A stretch of 64,000 nt of DNA from Ariolimax columbianus (taxonomy: Eukaryota > Mollusca > Gastropoda > Stylommatophora > Arionidae). Of the stretch, positions 44,480-55,114 are shown piece by piece. The stretch lies in contig JAVGWX010000012.1 of the NCBI GenBank assembly GCA_036924085.1, forward strand, positions 32,670,272-32,734,271, given 5' to 3'. Below the pieces are notes generated by a model that saw nothing but the letters and a program-made list of their open reading frames with translations, was not told where the DNA came from and made no database searches. Positions within the stretch are counted from its first letter, which is position 1, and each line of letters begins with the position of its first letter. The position numbers and the translations under genes were made by a program.

Positions 44480-44870
44480 AAGGCAGGCAGACTTGAAAAA
44501 TGGGGAGGAGAATATAAACACGCATAAAATGACATCACATACTACAATGACATCACATACTTTAAGGACAATAGATCTATTCAGAGTGTTGGTTGAGAAC
44601 AGAGCCAACCAGATGATGACTACCACACTCCAGACCATAGTTCATCTCAGGACAGGTCACAACAGACTAAATCAGCACACGTACACGCTTCACATGTCTG
44701 CTTAACAACTGTAAACGTGTGGGCCAAGCGAACAAACTAGCCAGAATGTAATTAAGAAATGCCCTTTGTATAGCCAGATGAAGAGAACTCACTGGCCAAA
44801 TGATTCAGCACTAACTCAAAGCTGTACAGATCTAAAAAAGAGCTTCAGACATCAGTCTAGCTCATGACGG
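44480..44870 (+). pseudogene. LINE RNase H C-terminal scrap
   Basis: LQTIVHLRTGHNRLNQHTYT, then CPLYSQMKRTHWPNDSALTQ: the region after RNase H with part of the Cys/His knuckle. A 95-codon frame covers the first part. Confidence 0.75.
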
Positions 44871-44879
44871 TGAGTCTTG

Positions 44880-45715
44880 ACTTAACTTAACGACTGTATA
44901 CTAGTTTAGAAGACTCCGTAGAGTTTGTATAATTAACTTGCCGTCTTTATTCTAGTTTAGAAGACTGTGCAGATCCACTTAACGTCTTCATGCTGGTATA
45001 GAAGACTTTGCAAAGTCTGTATACAAAAAGTTTCTTTTACATTCACTTGATATAAAAATAACTATTTGCATCCAATATATTATTGAATGCATTAATTGAC
45101 CCTGCCACCCCAATTTTCTGGTATAATGCATTCCAAGCATTCACCATTCTCTGACTTAACAAATATTTCTTTAAATCTAAAATGAACCTTTCTTTAATCA
45201 ATTTGTGATTGTGCCCTCTTGTTTTTGTAGACAGCTGAATTTTGAAGGAAAAAAACTTGTTATGGTCTATTGTATCCTTTTCGTTATCTTATAAACCTGT
45301 GTTAAGTCACCTCTAATTCTTCTCTTTTCTTGACACAGTAGGCCGGTTTTTCCTAGTCTTTCCTCATACCTATAATTTTGGAATCCCACTATCAGCTTTG
45401 TCGCTTTACATCCTTTCCGGCATGTTCAAACCCGCTCTACGAACTCCACACCTGTACACAGGACTCCAATCTGGGGATCTAGCTAATGCTTTTTACAATT
45501 TTAATATCAGTTCCATGCTTTTATGTTTAATATTTTTTTATCATACCTAACATTTCATTTCCGTTTTTCACTGCTACCTGAACTTCCTCACTCACTGCTA
45601 CCTGAACTTCGCACTGCTACCTGGGCTTGCTCACTCACTGCTACCTGGACTTGCTCACTCACTGCTACCTGACTTGCTCACTCACTGCTACCTGGACTTG
45701 CTCACCCACCTTATG
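44880..45715 (-). mobile_element. LINE-D (CR1-like) 3' part
   Basis: Matches 55.1-55.8 kb: aaaaatatttcttt, gtgccctcttgtttttgta, cctgtgttaagtcacctcta, ggaatcccactatcagcttt. The final ~45 bp of the element is present about three times in tandem at 44885-45010. Near the 5' edge a 24-bp repeat has expanded. 5' truncated; ends against LINE-B. Confidence 0.8.
45570..45708 (-). repeat. 24-bp array inside LINE-D coding sequence
   Basis: About six units of ttgctcactcactgctacct + ggac, with two small deletions. On the minus strand it encodes SEQVQVAV repeated between KVGEQV and VKNGNEMLGM; the unexpanded copy at 55.7 kb reads KVSEQVKVAVKKANAMLGM. Confidence 0.88.
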
Positions 45716-47945
45716 GTATACATCATCATGTAGCATGTCCTTTGTAGAACGTCGCTCCCATCACAGTCTGTCTGAAAGAAACTCGTTCCCTTACCAAAAC
45801 ACCAGCCTACGCCACTGTCATACTCAGGCATTCCAGGACATCTTGGTGCCATCGTCTTCTTGGTCTACCCCTTCCTCTTTTGCCTGGCACCATACCTTGC
45901 ATCACCGTTCTCTCAAGACCGTTGTGTCTCTTATGTGACCAAAGTATTTGCATTTTCTAGCCAAAATGGAATTGATAAACCAGTTCTCCTCTATGCTCAA
46001 CTCTTGCCGAATGTCTACATTTGTTCTTTTCTCTGTCCAGGGTATTCTGAGGATCTTTCTGTAACATTTTGACTCGAAGGATTCGATTCCTTGTATAGAA
46101 GTTTTGGAAATCGTCCATGCTTCACAGCCATAAGCTGCCACAGGAAAAACACAGGCTCTCAAGACTTTTACTTTCATCGTTTTGTTGATGCCCTGCCATA
46201 ATTTACTTCAGGCTGTTCAGTCTCTGCATTGCCATAGCTAGTCTTCTTCTGATTTCTTTCAAGCAGTCACCATTTTTGTCAATTCTGGAGCCCAGATATT
46301 CAAAATTTGTGACCTGATCTTTTTCCTCACCACCCACTGTGAATTTATGCTGACATTGTGTTTTATCGGTGGTCATTATCTTTGTTTTGTTTATGTTTAT
46401 GAACAGATTTTGATCTTTACTATGTCCATTAACGACAGAAGGTAGCTGCTCTAGCCCTTCTGCACTTCTTGATAGTATCACTGTGTCATCTGCGTATCGT
46501 AACTCTGGAATCTCGTACCCCCCAATCGTAAATGGGTCGAAACTTTCAATGTTCTCATCTTCTCGAACATTTCTCATTATACATTCCGCATATATGTTGT
46601 ACAGATAAGGTGAGAGCATAAATCCCTGTCGGACTCCCGTTTGTACTGCAAACCAATCTGATGTTTGCCCATATACTCGGACAGTGGCTTGTTGATCTTG
46701 GTACAATGTTTCAATGAGATGGACTATATGCAAAGAAAACCCAATTTCCTTCATGATTCTCCACAGATTTTGATGTTTTACCGTGTTGAAGGCCTTAGTG
46801 TAATCAATCAAACATGTGTACAGGTCTACATTAAACTCTCTACATTTTTCATAGATATTACTTAAATTGAATATGTGGTCCCGGGTCCCTCTGTCTTTCC
46901 TAAAGCCTGCCTGGACTACGTGAATTTCAGATTCAAATCTTTTCTCTATCCTTCTTAATAGGATTCGCAAAAGTATCTTGCTAGCGTGGCTGATCAGCGC
47001 GATAGTTCGGTAGTTCGTGCACAGCTTCTGGTTGCCTTTTTGGGGGAGGGGAATATAAATTGATTCATTCCATGCTTCTGGCCACTCTGCACTGTGCCAT
47101 ATCTGTTTACACAGCTTGTGATAGACTCGAGCACATGCCTCTCCTCCTGCTTGTATTAGCTCTGCTGGGATATCATCGCATCCTGGAGACTTTCCCTTTT
47201 TCAGGCTTTAAATTACATAGCGTACTTCTTCCAATGTTGGTTCAGGTTCTTTCTCATCCTTTGGTAGGATTGTAACTGAGCGCTTTGTGCTATCTCCATA
47301 CATGGTTCTGCAGTATTCTCTCCATCTATGCAGTATGTCTTTGGTTTCTGTTAATGTGTTATCCTCTTTGTCATTTATGACATGTTGAACAGGACGGAAT
47401 TCCCTTGTCAGTGTTCTTATTACATTGAATGCATCCCTCTCTCTGCCTTGTTGTTGTAGGTTTTCTATATCCTTACATGTTTCTACTATGTATCTTCTTT
47501 TATCTTTTCTTATTTCTCTTCTAATTTTTTTTGCGCAGCTTTTACATGCTGTGTTGGTCCCCTTACTTCCCATTTGTTTTAATTGTTGCCTTTCTGCAAT
47601 GATTTTCTGTGTTTCCTCTGTTATATAGCTCTGTGTCTTGTGCAATATCTTTGGAATCATTTCTTTTGATGTCGAGATCAAAATTTCCCTTGCGTACGAT
47701 GTCAACTCCTCAGATATTATCTCTTCCTGTACAGCAAGCAACGCCTCAAATTTGTTTTCTACTTTGATGTTGTATTCAGTAGGTATTGCTGATACATCGA
47801 ACCGTATTGGCTGGCAACCTTTGTTGATCCTACGTAGTCTTGTTTGGAAAACTGCAAACATTAATTCATGGTCCGTATCGCAGTCTGCTCCTGGCAGCGT
47901 TTTTGTCGCCAGCACATTTGATGGTATACAATCAATAACCAAACA
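45715..47945 (-). mobile_element. LINE-B: best-preserved non-LTR retrotransposon copy
   Basis: Read on the minus strand: C-terminal endonuclease (LPGADCDTDHELMFAVFQTR), linker (EETQKIIAERQQLKQMG; NVIRTLTREFRPVQHV), SLKKGKSPGCDDIPAELIQA, NYRTIALISHASKILLRILL, QAGFRKDRGTRDHIFNLSNI, TCLIDYTKAFNTVKH, QTGVRQGFMLSPYLYNIYAE, LRYADDTVILS (YADD at 46482-46496), GSRIDKNGDCLKEI, AYGCEAWTISKT and a C-terminus GKRGRGRPRRRWHQDVLECL. From 48005 to 46203 the frame is open except for one TAA at 47208-47210; a one-base frameshift near 46200 leads into the C-terminal frame. The 5' end is lost at a GAA/poly-purine tract (47940-47990). The tail is an ATG-type repeat near 45715-45730. Confidence 0.92.
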
Positions 47946-47992
47946 CAAGAAGAAGAAAAAGAAGAAGAACAAGAAAAAGAGGAAAGACATAA
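47940..47992 (-). repeat. GAA-rich purine tract
   Basis: Lies exactly at the 5' truncation of LINE-B; the hydrophobic FLFFFF start of the overlapping frame is its translation. Confidence 0.85.
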
Positions 47993-48244
47993 AATCAAAC
48001 TTCAAAATATAAGAAGATAGTGATCATCTGTTATGTATGCTCGCCATCACCGCGTGGTTTAGAAATATGGAGCGATGAGAACAATAACAAGAGTTTTAAG
48101 GAAAGAATTGAGACCTTGATATATGGATACATAGAAGAATGTGGTGTCATTTATTGACAGAAAAACAAACATGAAAGTCTTAGAGAAATCTAGAATACAC
48201 AGAGAGTTAAAGTAAACTCAAGTGGAAATTCAGCAGAATTATCC

Positions 48245-48505
48245 GCTGATTGGAAATGGAGTTTTTGAAGAAGACTCCATTGTACTTAGCCGTAGCCTGT
48301 GAGAGGTGTCCTTCCTTGCTGTTTTTACTTTCCCTAACTCATGCGTCAGGTACCCATTTACGGCTGGATTTACTGGAGAAGTGGTCCCCAATGAAAATCA
48401 CGACCCGGATTTTTGTTAGTTTCCGGACGGGGTTCGAACCGAGGCACGCAGCTACCACAGAAAATATCGAGTTTCTCGCTATGAACTGAGCTAGCGCCCC
48501 TCCAC
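48245..48505 (-). mobile_element. SINE-c, unexpanded full-length copy
   Basis: On the minus strand: ggcgctagctcagttcatag (A box), cctcggttcgaaccccg (B box), atccgggtcgtgattttcat, gggtacctgacgcatgag, gtacaatggagtcttcttca. About 260 bp. It gives the ancestral single-unit arrangement for the array at 10.1 kb. Confidence 0.9.
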
Positions 48506-48959
48506 AGAAAGTTAATGAGCGAAATTAGAATCAAACAGTTAAGATATTTTGGTTGTGTCAGCCTTACTGAAACACGTACTGGAAGGAAAGGGGAATAACA
48601 AACGTGCCAGAGCTACATACATAAATAAATGTGAGGATAATATCAAGATAAGGAGAGATAAAATTCTGTCAGAGTGTATCATCAAGGCATGATACAGAGG
48701 TCTTCATACATCCATTACAGACAATCTTTCATGTGAAGATAGCAACTTAACTGAACCGTGAGGCTTAAGAACATTGCGTGAAAAATTATCTAGTAGTAAT
48801 AAGAATCGAAAAAGCAATCAATTCCAGATATCACACGATCTCATTGTATCAAAAAGAGTTAGTTATCTACTGTTAATTTTAAAGGGAATGAATAAGACAG
48901 AAAGGAAACAGGAAAAGAAATCACCTTTGGCTTTCATATAAATACATTTATTTCATAAA
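48506..48959. other. no gene; possible LINE scrap
   Basis: The phrase RIKQLRYFGCVSL near 48530 resembles a LINE C-terminal R.LryfGH motif, too short to call. Confidence 0.3.
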
Positions 48960-48962
48960 TCT

Positions 48963-49670
48963 AGCAGTCTATCTCAGACATGGCGGGCCACAATACAGTT
49001 TATCTCTCAAATAACTACATCTATTTCCCTTATACGTCTAGCAGTCTATCTCAGACATGGCGCCCCACCATACAGTTCATCTCTCAAATAACTACATCTA
49101 TTTCCCTCATACGTCTAGCAGTCTATCTCAGACATGGCGCCCCACCATACAGTTTATCTCTCAAATAACTACATCTATTTCCCTCATACGTCTAGCAGTC
49201 TATCTCAGACATGGCGCGTAAACTAACAGTGTATCCCTTAAATAACTACATCTATTTCCCTCATACGTCTAGCAGTCTATCTCAGACATGGCGCCCCACC
49301 ATACAGTTTATCTCTCAAATAACTACATCTATTTCCCTCATACGTCTAGCAGTCTAACTCAGACATGGCACGTAAACTAACAGTGTATCCCTTAAATAAC
49401 TACATCTATTTCCCTCATACGTCTAGCAGTCTATCTCAGACATGGCGCGCCACCATACAGTTTATCTCTCAAATAACTACATCTATTTCCCTCATACGTC
49501 TAGCAGTCTATCTCAGATATGGCGCCCCACCATACAGTTTATCTCTCAAATAACTACATCTATTTCCCTCATAAACCTTTCAGTCTATCTCAGACATGGC
49601 GTGCCACCATACATTTTATCTCTCAAATAACCCTATCTATTTCCCTCATAAATCTACCAGTCTGGCTCAG
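48963..49670 (+). repeat. 77-bp satellite, 9 units
   Basis: Period exactly 77 (atggcg/atggca at 48980, 49057, 49134, 49211, 49288, 49365, 49442, 49519, 49596). Two subtypes: gccccaccatacagttta and gcgtaaactaacagtgta, in the order AAABABAAA, with a partial tenth unit. Confidence 0.95.
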
Positions 49671-50812
49671 ACTTCTCTCGTCGACTAACAGTGTATTCCT
49701 ATATTGGGTTGAAGAGGCCTGTACTGTCAATTTGCTCCGACATACTTGAAAAACATAACGAGGCTTTATGCATAAACCAGTCCAATCAGTGTTTGAACAA
49801 CATGGTTAAAACTGGCTGATATATGTAAGTTTTGCCATAGGCATACTCAACAAAATCAAGCACACGCACATTAAATAACATCGAATGAGAGACAGGAAAC
49901 AGTAAAAAGATGAATACCTTCCAAACATTATTATACATAAAACCAGCCACTGAACATCCTAGGAATAATTGCTTCTTTTTCTGTTCCAAGTAAAAACAAG
50001 TTAATAGCTCTTGTTTATACCTTTAAGCATAATTATTGTGTTTTTTCTAGAGCTTCCCTTCAACTCCAGATTGGTATTGCACATTCATGATGTTTTTGAG
50101 CTGCATGGATTGTGTGTCATACCATGTGCATGAGCCGGTGTATTCTTTCAAAGAGGGGTTACACTGGAACGTCAATGCTTCCAGCGAAAAGTTCTATTAT
50201 AGAATCCGGTACCTTTAACATGAGAAGCGAGTGTTCTGTCATCCTGCCACGCAGACACTCATATTTATTATATGTGTTGCGTTCGAAGATGAACAGAAAA
50301 AGGAAGGCCTTTGATCAGAAGCATTCTCTTGTTGGATTTGAACCAGAAAGAAGGCGACTGAAATCGAGGACTGAAATCAAGCTTTCTGCAGTGTGCATCC
50401 CTCGGAACAGAACCTTGAGACAAACTGAAATCGAAATGCTGCGTCAAAGGTGTGACGCATATTGAATGGAGGTAAAAGAAGAACTTACAACAGGGCACAA
50501 TATGCCATACACTATCTGAAGATGTCTAAATAAGTTCAGAACGAGAGAGTCAAGGTGAAGGTCGACTGTGAACAAAATGGGAACTATTGATCACACCAAA
50601 GACGGGAAAACACGAGATTAACTGTCCCAGAATGCAGTAATTCTGTACAATGGAAGATATGATGGTTCTAAACAAAAGAGCATCCTTGATGGCACTAGCA
50701 GGTTTCTGGTTGAACACTCTGTGAGGCTGTCAGCAAGTAGAAACTACCATTATGACGATACGCTATAGTCAAATTGATAGACACGTGAAAAAATACGGTG
50801 TCTACAAAATGC
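49671..50812. other. no gene recognised
   Basis: A 117-codon plus-strand frame (50112-50465), Arg/Ser-rich at the end, has no family that I recognise. Confidence 0.35.
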
Positions 50813-51065
50813 GATCACTTGACTCTCATTTCTGTAATTCTGTGTACAAGTTTTCCGTGTGTACACACTAATATCACTTGACTCTCATTTCTGTTGTTCT
50901 GTGAACAAATTTCCCGTTTGTACAAAATGTGATCATTTGATCTTCATTTCTATTGTTCTGTGTATACATTTTCAGTGGGAGAAAAATGCGATCACTGGAC
51001 TTACATTTCTGTTTTCCTGTGTACATGTTTCCTGTGTGTACGAAATAAGATTACTTCACTTAATT
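50813..51065 (+). repeat. 59-bp decayed repeat, 4 units
   Basis: Units start atcacttgactctcatttct, then gttctgtgtaca; heavily diverged, with a scrap near 51365. Confidence 0.8.
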
Positions 51066-51719
51066 TTATTTTAGTGTGTAAATCTGATAGATAAGTCGCT
51101 CGCCTCTCCAGAAACGGTCAAACGATGGTATTAAACGGTTGGTTTATAACCTTGCTAGTTTCAAGCGTCACTGGATTGTGAGATCGGCGCCTATTCCTTC
51201 CCAATTGTGGACTGTAATTAAAGCCAAAAGAAGGAAGCCCATTCTATCATGCAACGCCACAACAGACCTCTCACCTGTGTTCCTGCACACTTGATTGTAA
51301 GTATATTTTTTTAACAATTCCCTTTACACCCAGGGGTAGAAGAGGAGACATTAAGAAGAAAACCTTCATTTCTGTAGTTCTGTGTACATGTAATAAGTGT
51401 GCACAAAATTCCTGTCTATTCGATCTTGTTTTGCTTTTTTTTACTTTGTTTTAAGCATATATTAGTAACACACCTTTCTATGTCTCATTGCACAGTTTAC
51501 CTGCATTCCTCACCTGACTTCAGACAATGCATATACCACGTGTGCAGCGTTGAGATTGAGGGGAGTCTAGGAAGTGAGGAATGTGGTTCTTATTCATTCG
51601 CCACATGTTACGAGCTCTGCCAGCTTCCAGACTTTATCTCAATTATTCATTGTGTTTACGACTGTGTTTATTTGGTAGTTTATTTGTATTCATTCTTGTA
51701 TCGTTTTTGGTTAATGGTG
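51066..51719. other. no gene recognised
   Basis: A stretch at 51085-51170 resembles the SINE-head candidate at 27.5 kb (shared agtttcaagcg). A 153-codon frame from 51399 runs into the following array. Confidence 0.35.
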
Positions 51720-52235
51720 TGTGCTAGGCTTGTTTGTTCTGTGTGTGCTTGGCTTGTTTGTTCTGGTGTGTGTGTGCTAGGCTTGTTTGTTCTGTGTGTG
51801 CTAGGCTTGTTTGTTCTGGTGTGTGTGTGTGCTAGGCTTGTTTGTTCTGGTGTGTGCTAGGCTTGTTTGTTCTGGTGTGTGCTAGGCTTGTTTGTTCTGG
51901 TGTGTGCTAAGCTTGTTTTGTTCTGGTGTGTGCTAGGCGTGTTTGTTCTGGTGTGTGCTAGGCTTGTTTTGTTCTGGTGTGTGCTAGGCTTGTTTGTTCT
52001 GGCGTGTGCTAGGATGTTTGTTCTGCTGTGTGCTAGGCGTGTTTGTTCTGGTGTGTGCTAGCCCAGATTGTTCTGGTGTGTGCTAGGTCTGTTTGTTCTA
52101 GTGTGTTCCAGCCCTGATGGTTCTGGTGTGCTCCAGCCCTGATTGTTCTGGTGTATTCCAGCCCTGATTGTTCTGGTGTGTTCCAGGACTTATTGTTCTG
52201 CTGTCTTCCAGGCCTTATTGTTCGGTGTGTTTTGT
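51718..52235 (+). repeat. 25/26-bp minisatellite
   Basis: About 20 units of ggtgtgtgctaggcttgttt + gttct, more diverged toward the right (ccagccctgattgttct). Confidence 0.93.
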
Positions 52236-52321
52236 TGGCGAGCATATTTCCAGGTGAGGGATGTGGAGGGCCAGCATATTCCCCCTGCCTCCACCGTTAG
52301 AGACAACACTTATTGTATTGT

Positions 52322-52400
52322 GTTATAGCGTCTGATTATCATAGGGGTAGAGCACTAGGTTTTCACTGTGAAGGTACGGGGTCCAGCTCCCGTCACTGAC
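52322..52400 (+). ncRNA. tRNA-like sequence (Glu-like), probably SINE head or tRNA pseudogene
   Basis: gcgtctgattatcatagggg carries a D-arm/A-box-like segment, then aggttttcactgtgaagg resembles a tRNA-Glu anticodon arm, and acggggtccagctcccgt forms a T-arm-like stem. gcgt at the start pairs with acgc at the end. The anticodon stem does not pair well, so I do not call a functional tRNA. Confidence 0.4.
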
Positions 52401-52419
52401 ACGCTGCAGTCGACCAAGC

Positions 52420-52560
52420 TGTGCATTTTCTAGCCAAAATGGAATTGATAAACCAGTTCTCCTCTATGCTCAACTCTTGCTGAATGTCTACATTTGTCTT
52501 TTTCTGTGTCCAGAGTATTCTAAAGATCTTTCTGTAACATTTTGACATTATACCAAGCTG
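52420..52560 (-). mobile_element. LINE-B C-terminal scrap, antisense
   Basis: The minus strand reads KCYRKIFRILWTQKKTNVDI and ELSIEENWFINSILARKC, the same segment as in LINE-B at 46.0 kb and at 53.75-53.87 kb. About 140 bp. Confidence 0.85.
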
Positions 52561-53044
52561 TAAATTTTTGTCAGAAAATTGGCTTACTGTTAGGGAAGAA
52601 AAGGCAGGGAGAAAGGGAGCTCTAACACTTAATCCCACACAGTTAACACATCAACAGGTAATGGCTCCGTGACTGCACCAGAACAGAATTAAATCGGTAA
52701 CTACGATACATCCACAAGACCTTCGTCAGGGATAGAGAACGAAGGACAACAACTAACAAAGCTCAATTCAACACAAAACATCAAAATGAGTTGCTTACGT
52801 TAGCAGACATGGAAGCGGTCATGAAGTGGGATTTATTTGTTGTTTTCGTCTGTTTCTTATCCCCGACGAATGCCCTGTGGCGGTAACGTATGTGTTGCTT
52901 TGTTTTTTGTCCTGATGTGGTCACTGAAAGAATTATTATAGATGTCTTTACCGACTTTTCACCTTCAGAACTGTTGCAGCTTCGACTTATTTATCCCCGA
53001 AAGCAGTGCCTGTAATGTATTACCTTTACGTATGTTTTTATTTT

Positions 53045-54095
53045 GTTATCAAAACAAAAGACCTGTACACATGTTTCATTGATTACACCACGGCCTTCCA
53101 TACGGTAAAACATCCAAACCTGTGGGAAAACATGAGGGAAATGAGTTTTCCTGTGCACATTATTCATCTCATTGAAACATTACACCAAGATCAACAAGCC
53201 GCTGTACGAGTATCTGGGTAAACATCAGATTGGTTCGCAGTACAAAAGGGAGTCCGACAGGGATGTATCCTCTCACCCTATCTATACACCTTATCTATGT
53301 ATAATAAGAAATGTTCGAGAAGACGAGAACATTGAAAGGTTCGACCCATTTGCGATTGGGGGGTACGAGATTCCAGAGTTACGATACGCAGATGACACAG
53401 TGATACTATCAAGAAGTGCAGAAGGGCTAGAGCAGCTAATTTCAGCCGTAAATGGACACAGTAAAGATCAAAACTTGTTTATAAACATAACTAAAACAAA
53501 GATAATGACCACCGACAAAACACAATGTCAGCATAAATTTATAGTTGGTGGTGAAGAAATAGATCAGGTCACACATTTTGAATATCTGGGCTCCAGAATT
53601 GACAAAAAATGGCGACTGCTTGAAAGAAATCAACAAAATAATAAAAGTAAAAGTCTTGAGAGCCTGTGTTTTTCCTGTGGCAGCTTATGGCTGCGAATCA
53701 TGGACGATTACCAAAACTTTCAGACAAAGAATCGAATCATTCGAGTCAAAATGTTACAGAAAGATCCTCAGAATACCCTAGACACAGAAAAAGACAAATG
53801 TAGACATTCGGCAAGAGTTGAGCATAGAGGAGAACTGGCTTATCAATTCCATTTTTGCTAGAAAATGCAAATACTTTGGTCACATCAAGAGACACACCAG
53901 GTCTCGATAGAACAGTGAAGGAAGGTATGGTGCTAGATAAAAGAGGAAGGGGTAGACCAAGAAGACGATGGCACCAAGATATCCAGGAATGCCTGGGTAT
54001 GACTGTGGCGGAGGCTGGAGTTTTGGGAACGGGTTTCTTTCAGACAGACTTGGATGGCAGCGACGTTCTATAAAGGATGCTATATTATGATGATG
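53045..54095 (+). mobile_element. LINE-B: RT palm to 3' end
   Basis: KDLYTCFIDYTTAFHTVKHP (first catalytic Asp), HIIHLIETLHQDQQAAVRVS, then in the next frame LRYADDTVILSRSAEGLEQL (YADD at 53385-53399), KTKIMTTDKTQCQHKF, and in further frames VKVLRACVFPVAAYGCESWT, RIESFESKCYRKILRIP and GRGRPRRRWHQDIQECLGMT, ending RDVL and an (ATG)n tail near 54090. Nucleotide wording is very close to the inverted copy at 45.7-47.9 kb. 5' truncated before the fingers; three or more frameshifts. Confidence 0.9.
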
Positions 54096-54234
54096 ATATC
54101 AAAACAAACAGGAAACTGAAGACAGGACAAAAAGTAAATAAAATCAGCAAAATAAAACAAAATTAAGCTCAATTTCAGAGATAAATTGCATGGAAACACA
54201 AAGCGTATGCTACAGTAGGTCAAGTCCTCCTTGT

Positions 54235-55060
54235 TAAGAAGAGATCATCATCATCAAGTGCTGTTTCCGCATCAGAGGTTGATGATAATGGATCTCTCGT
54301 CTGTCCGTGTCAGGAGGGAACACACAGTCAAACTATGTCCCGACCACATCTTGATGTTGTCTGTCCATTTGTACATATGCCGGCCTTAAGCTCTCTTCTC
54401 TTCGCTCCAAAATAACTTTCAGCCGACTGTGATGCCGCTTGATATGACCAAAATAGTCGTTTTCTCCTTTTAAATTTTTTTAGAAATATATTTATTTTTA
54501 GAAGTATATTTTTTGTTAGAAGTGTATGTTTACCTGCAGTTGTTCAATATCCGGTCTATTTTTTTTTAATTTTCGTTTGCGTTCGCCTTATTTCTCTAAT
54601 TCCCAGGGGGGTGTGCGTTGCACTGTGGTTTTTATTTTGCGCCTGTCAGCCGAGTGCATCCAACTTCAGCATTCATTTTATGTAAGGGTCTTCTTCTTCC
54701 TGCATTTTCTGAGGGTTTGCTTCCCCGGGATAAAGGCCAGTGCTGTGAAAGGGTTCGAGCCCAGCACTTTCGGATTGTGAGCCGTGCTACTTTAGCACTA
54801 GCCCACGCCATCAGCTCTCTATTTGTTTTCCTATCTTTCCAAGAAACTCGTCCAAGTTTTCTGAATACCCACATTTCAAAGACATCAATACACTTCTCCA
54901 ATATCTCGGTCAAGGTCATGGTTTCCACTCCAGACAATACAAATTGAATGCACATAGCATTTAATGATTCCCATTTTGAAGTTCTGAGATATCTGTTTGG
55001 AGAGAAGTATATGAGGCATGCTGTTAAATGTATTCTGGTCATTGCAATTCTCTTAATTAT
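54235..55060 (-). mobile_element. LINE-G fragment, SINE-a-filled paralogue
   Basis: The minus strand reads LSGVETMTLTEILEKCIDVF and EMWVFRKLGRVSWKDRKTNR, a LINE post-RT segment. Colinear with 43890-44400 but interrupted by SINE-a at 54567-54815. Confidence 0.75.
54567..54815 (-). mobile_element. SINE-a, second well-preserved copy
   Basis: Head (minus strand) tggcgtgggctagtgctaaa, B box gggctcgaaccctttcac, body gggaagcaaaccctcagaaa, core gctgaagttggatgcactcg, A-rich end. A short tctattt repeat lies at both flanks. The plus-strand 84- and 109-codon frames are translations of the SINE. Confidence 0.88.
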
Positions 55061-55114
55061 CTCCCTTCCGCAATTGCCACCCGCCGTTATAAGATGATCA
55101 AGGTGTAAATAGCT

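Noticed and set aside
50112..50465. 117-codon plus-strand frame
   Set aside because: No motif recognised; basic C-terminal half but no domain; chance cannot be excluded.
52322..52400. Functional tRNA gene
   Set aside because: The anticodon stem does not pair; kept only as a tRNA-like or SINE-head feature.
44104..55040. Host gene exons
   Set aside because: All protein-like text here resolves to LINE RT, RNase H or C-terminal motifs; no splice-bounded non-TE exon could be supported.
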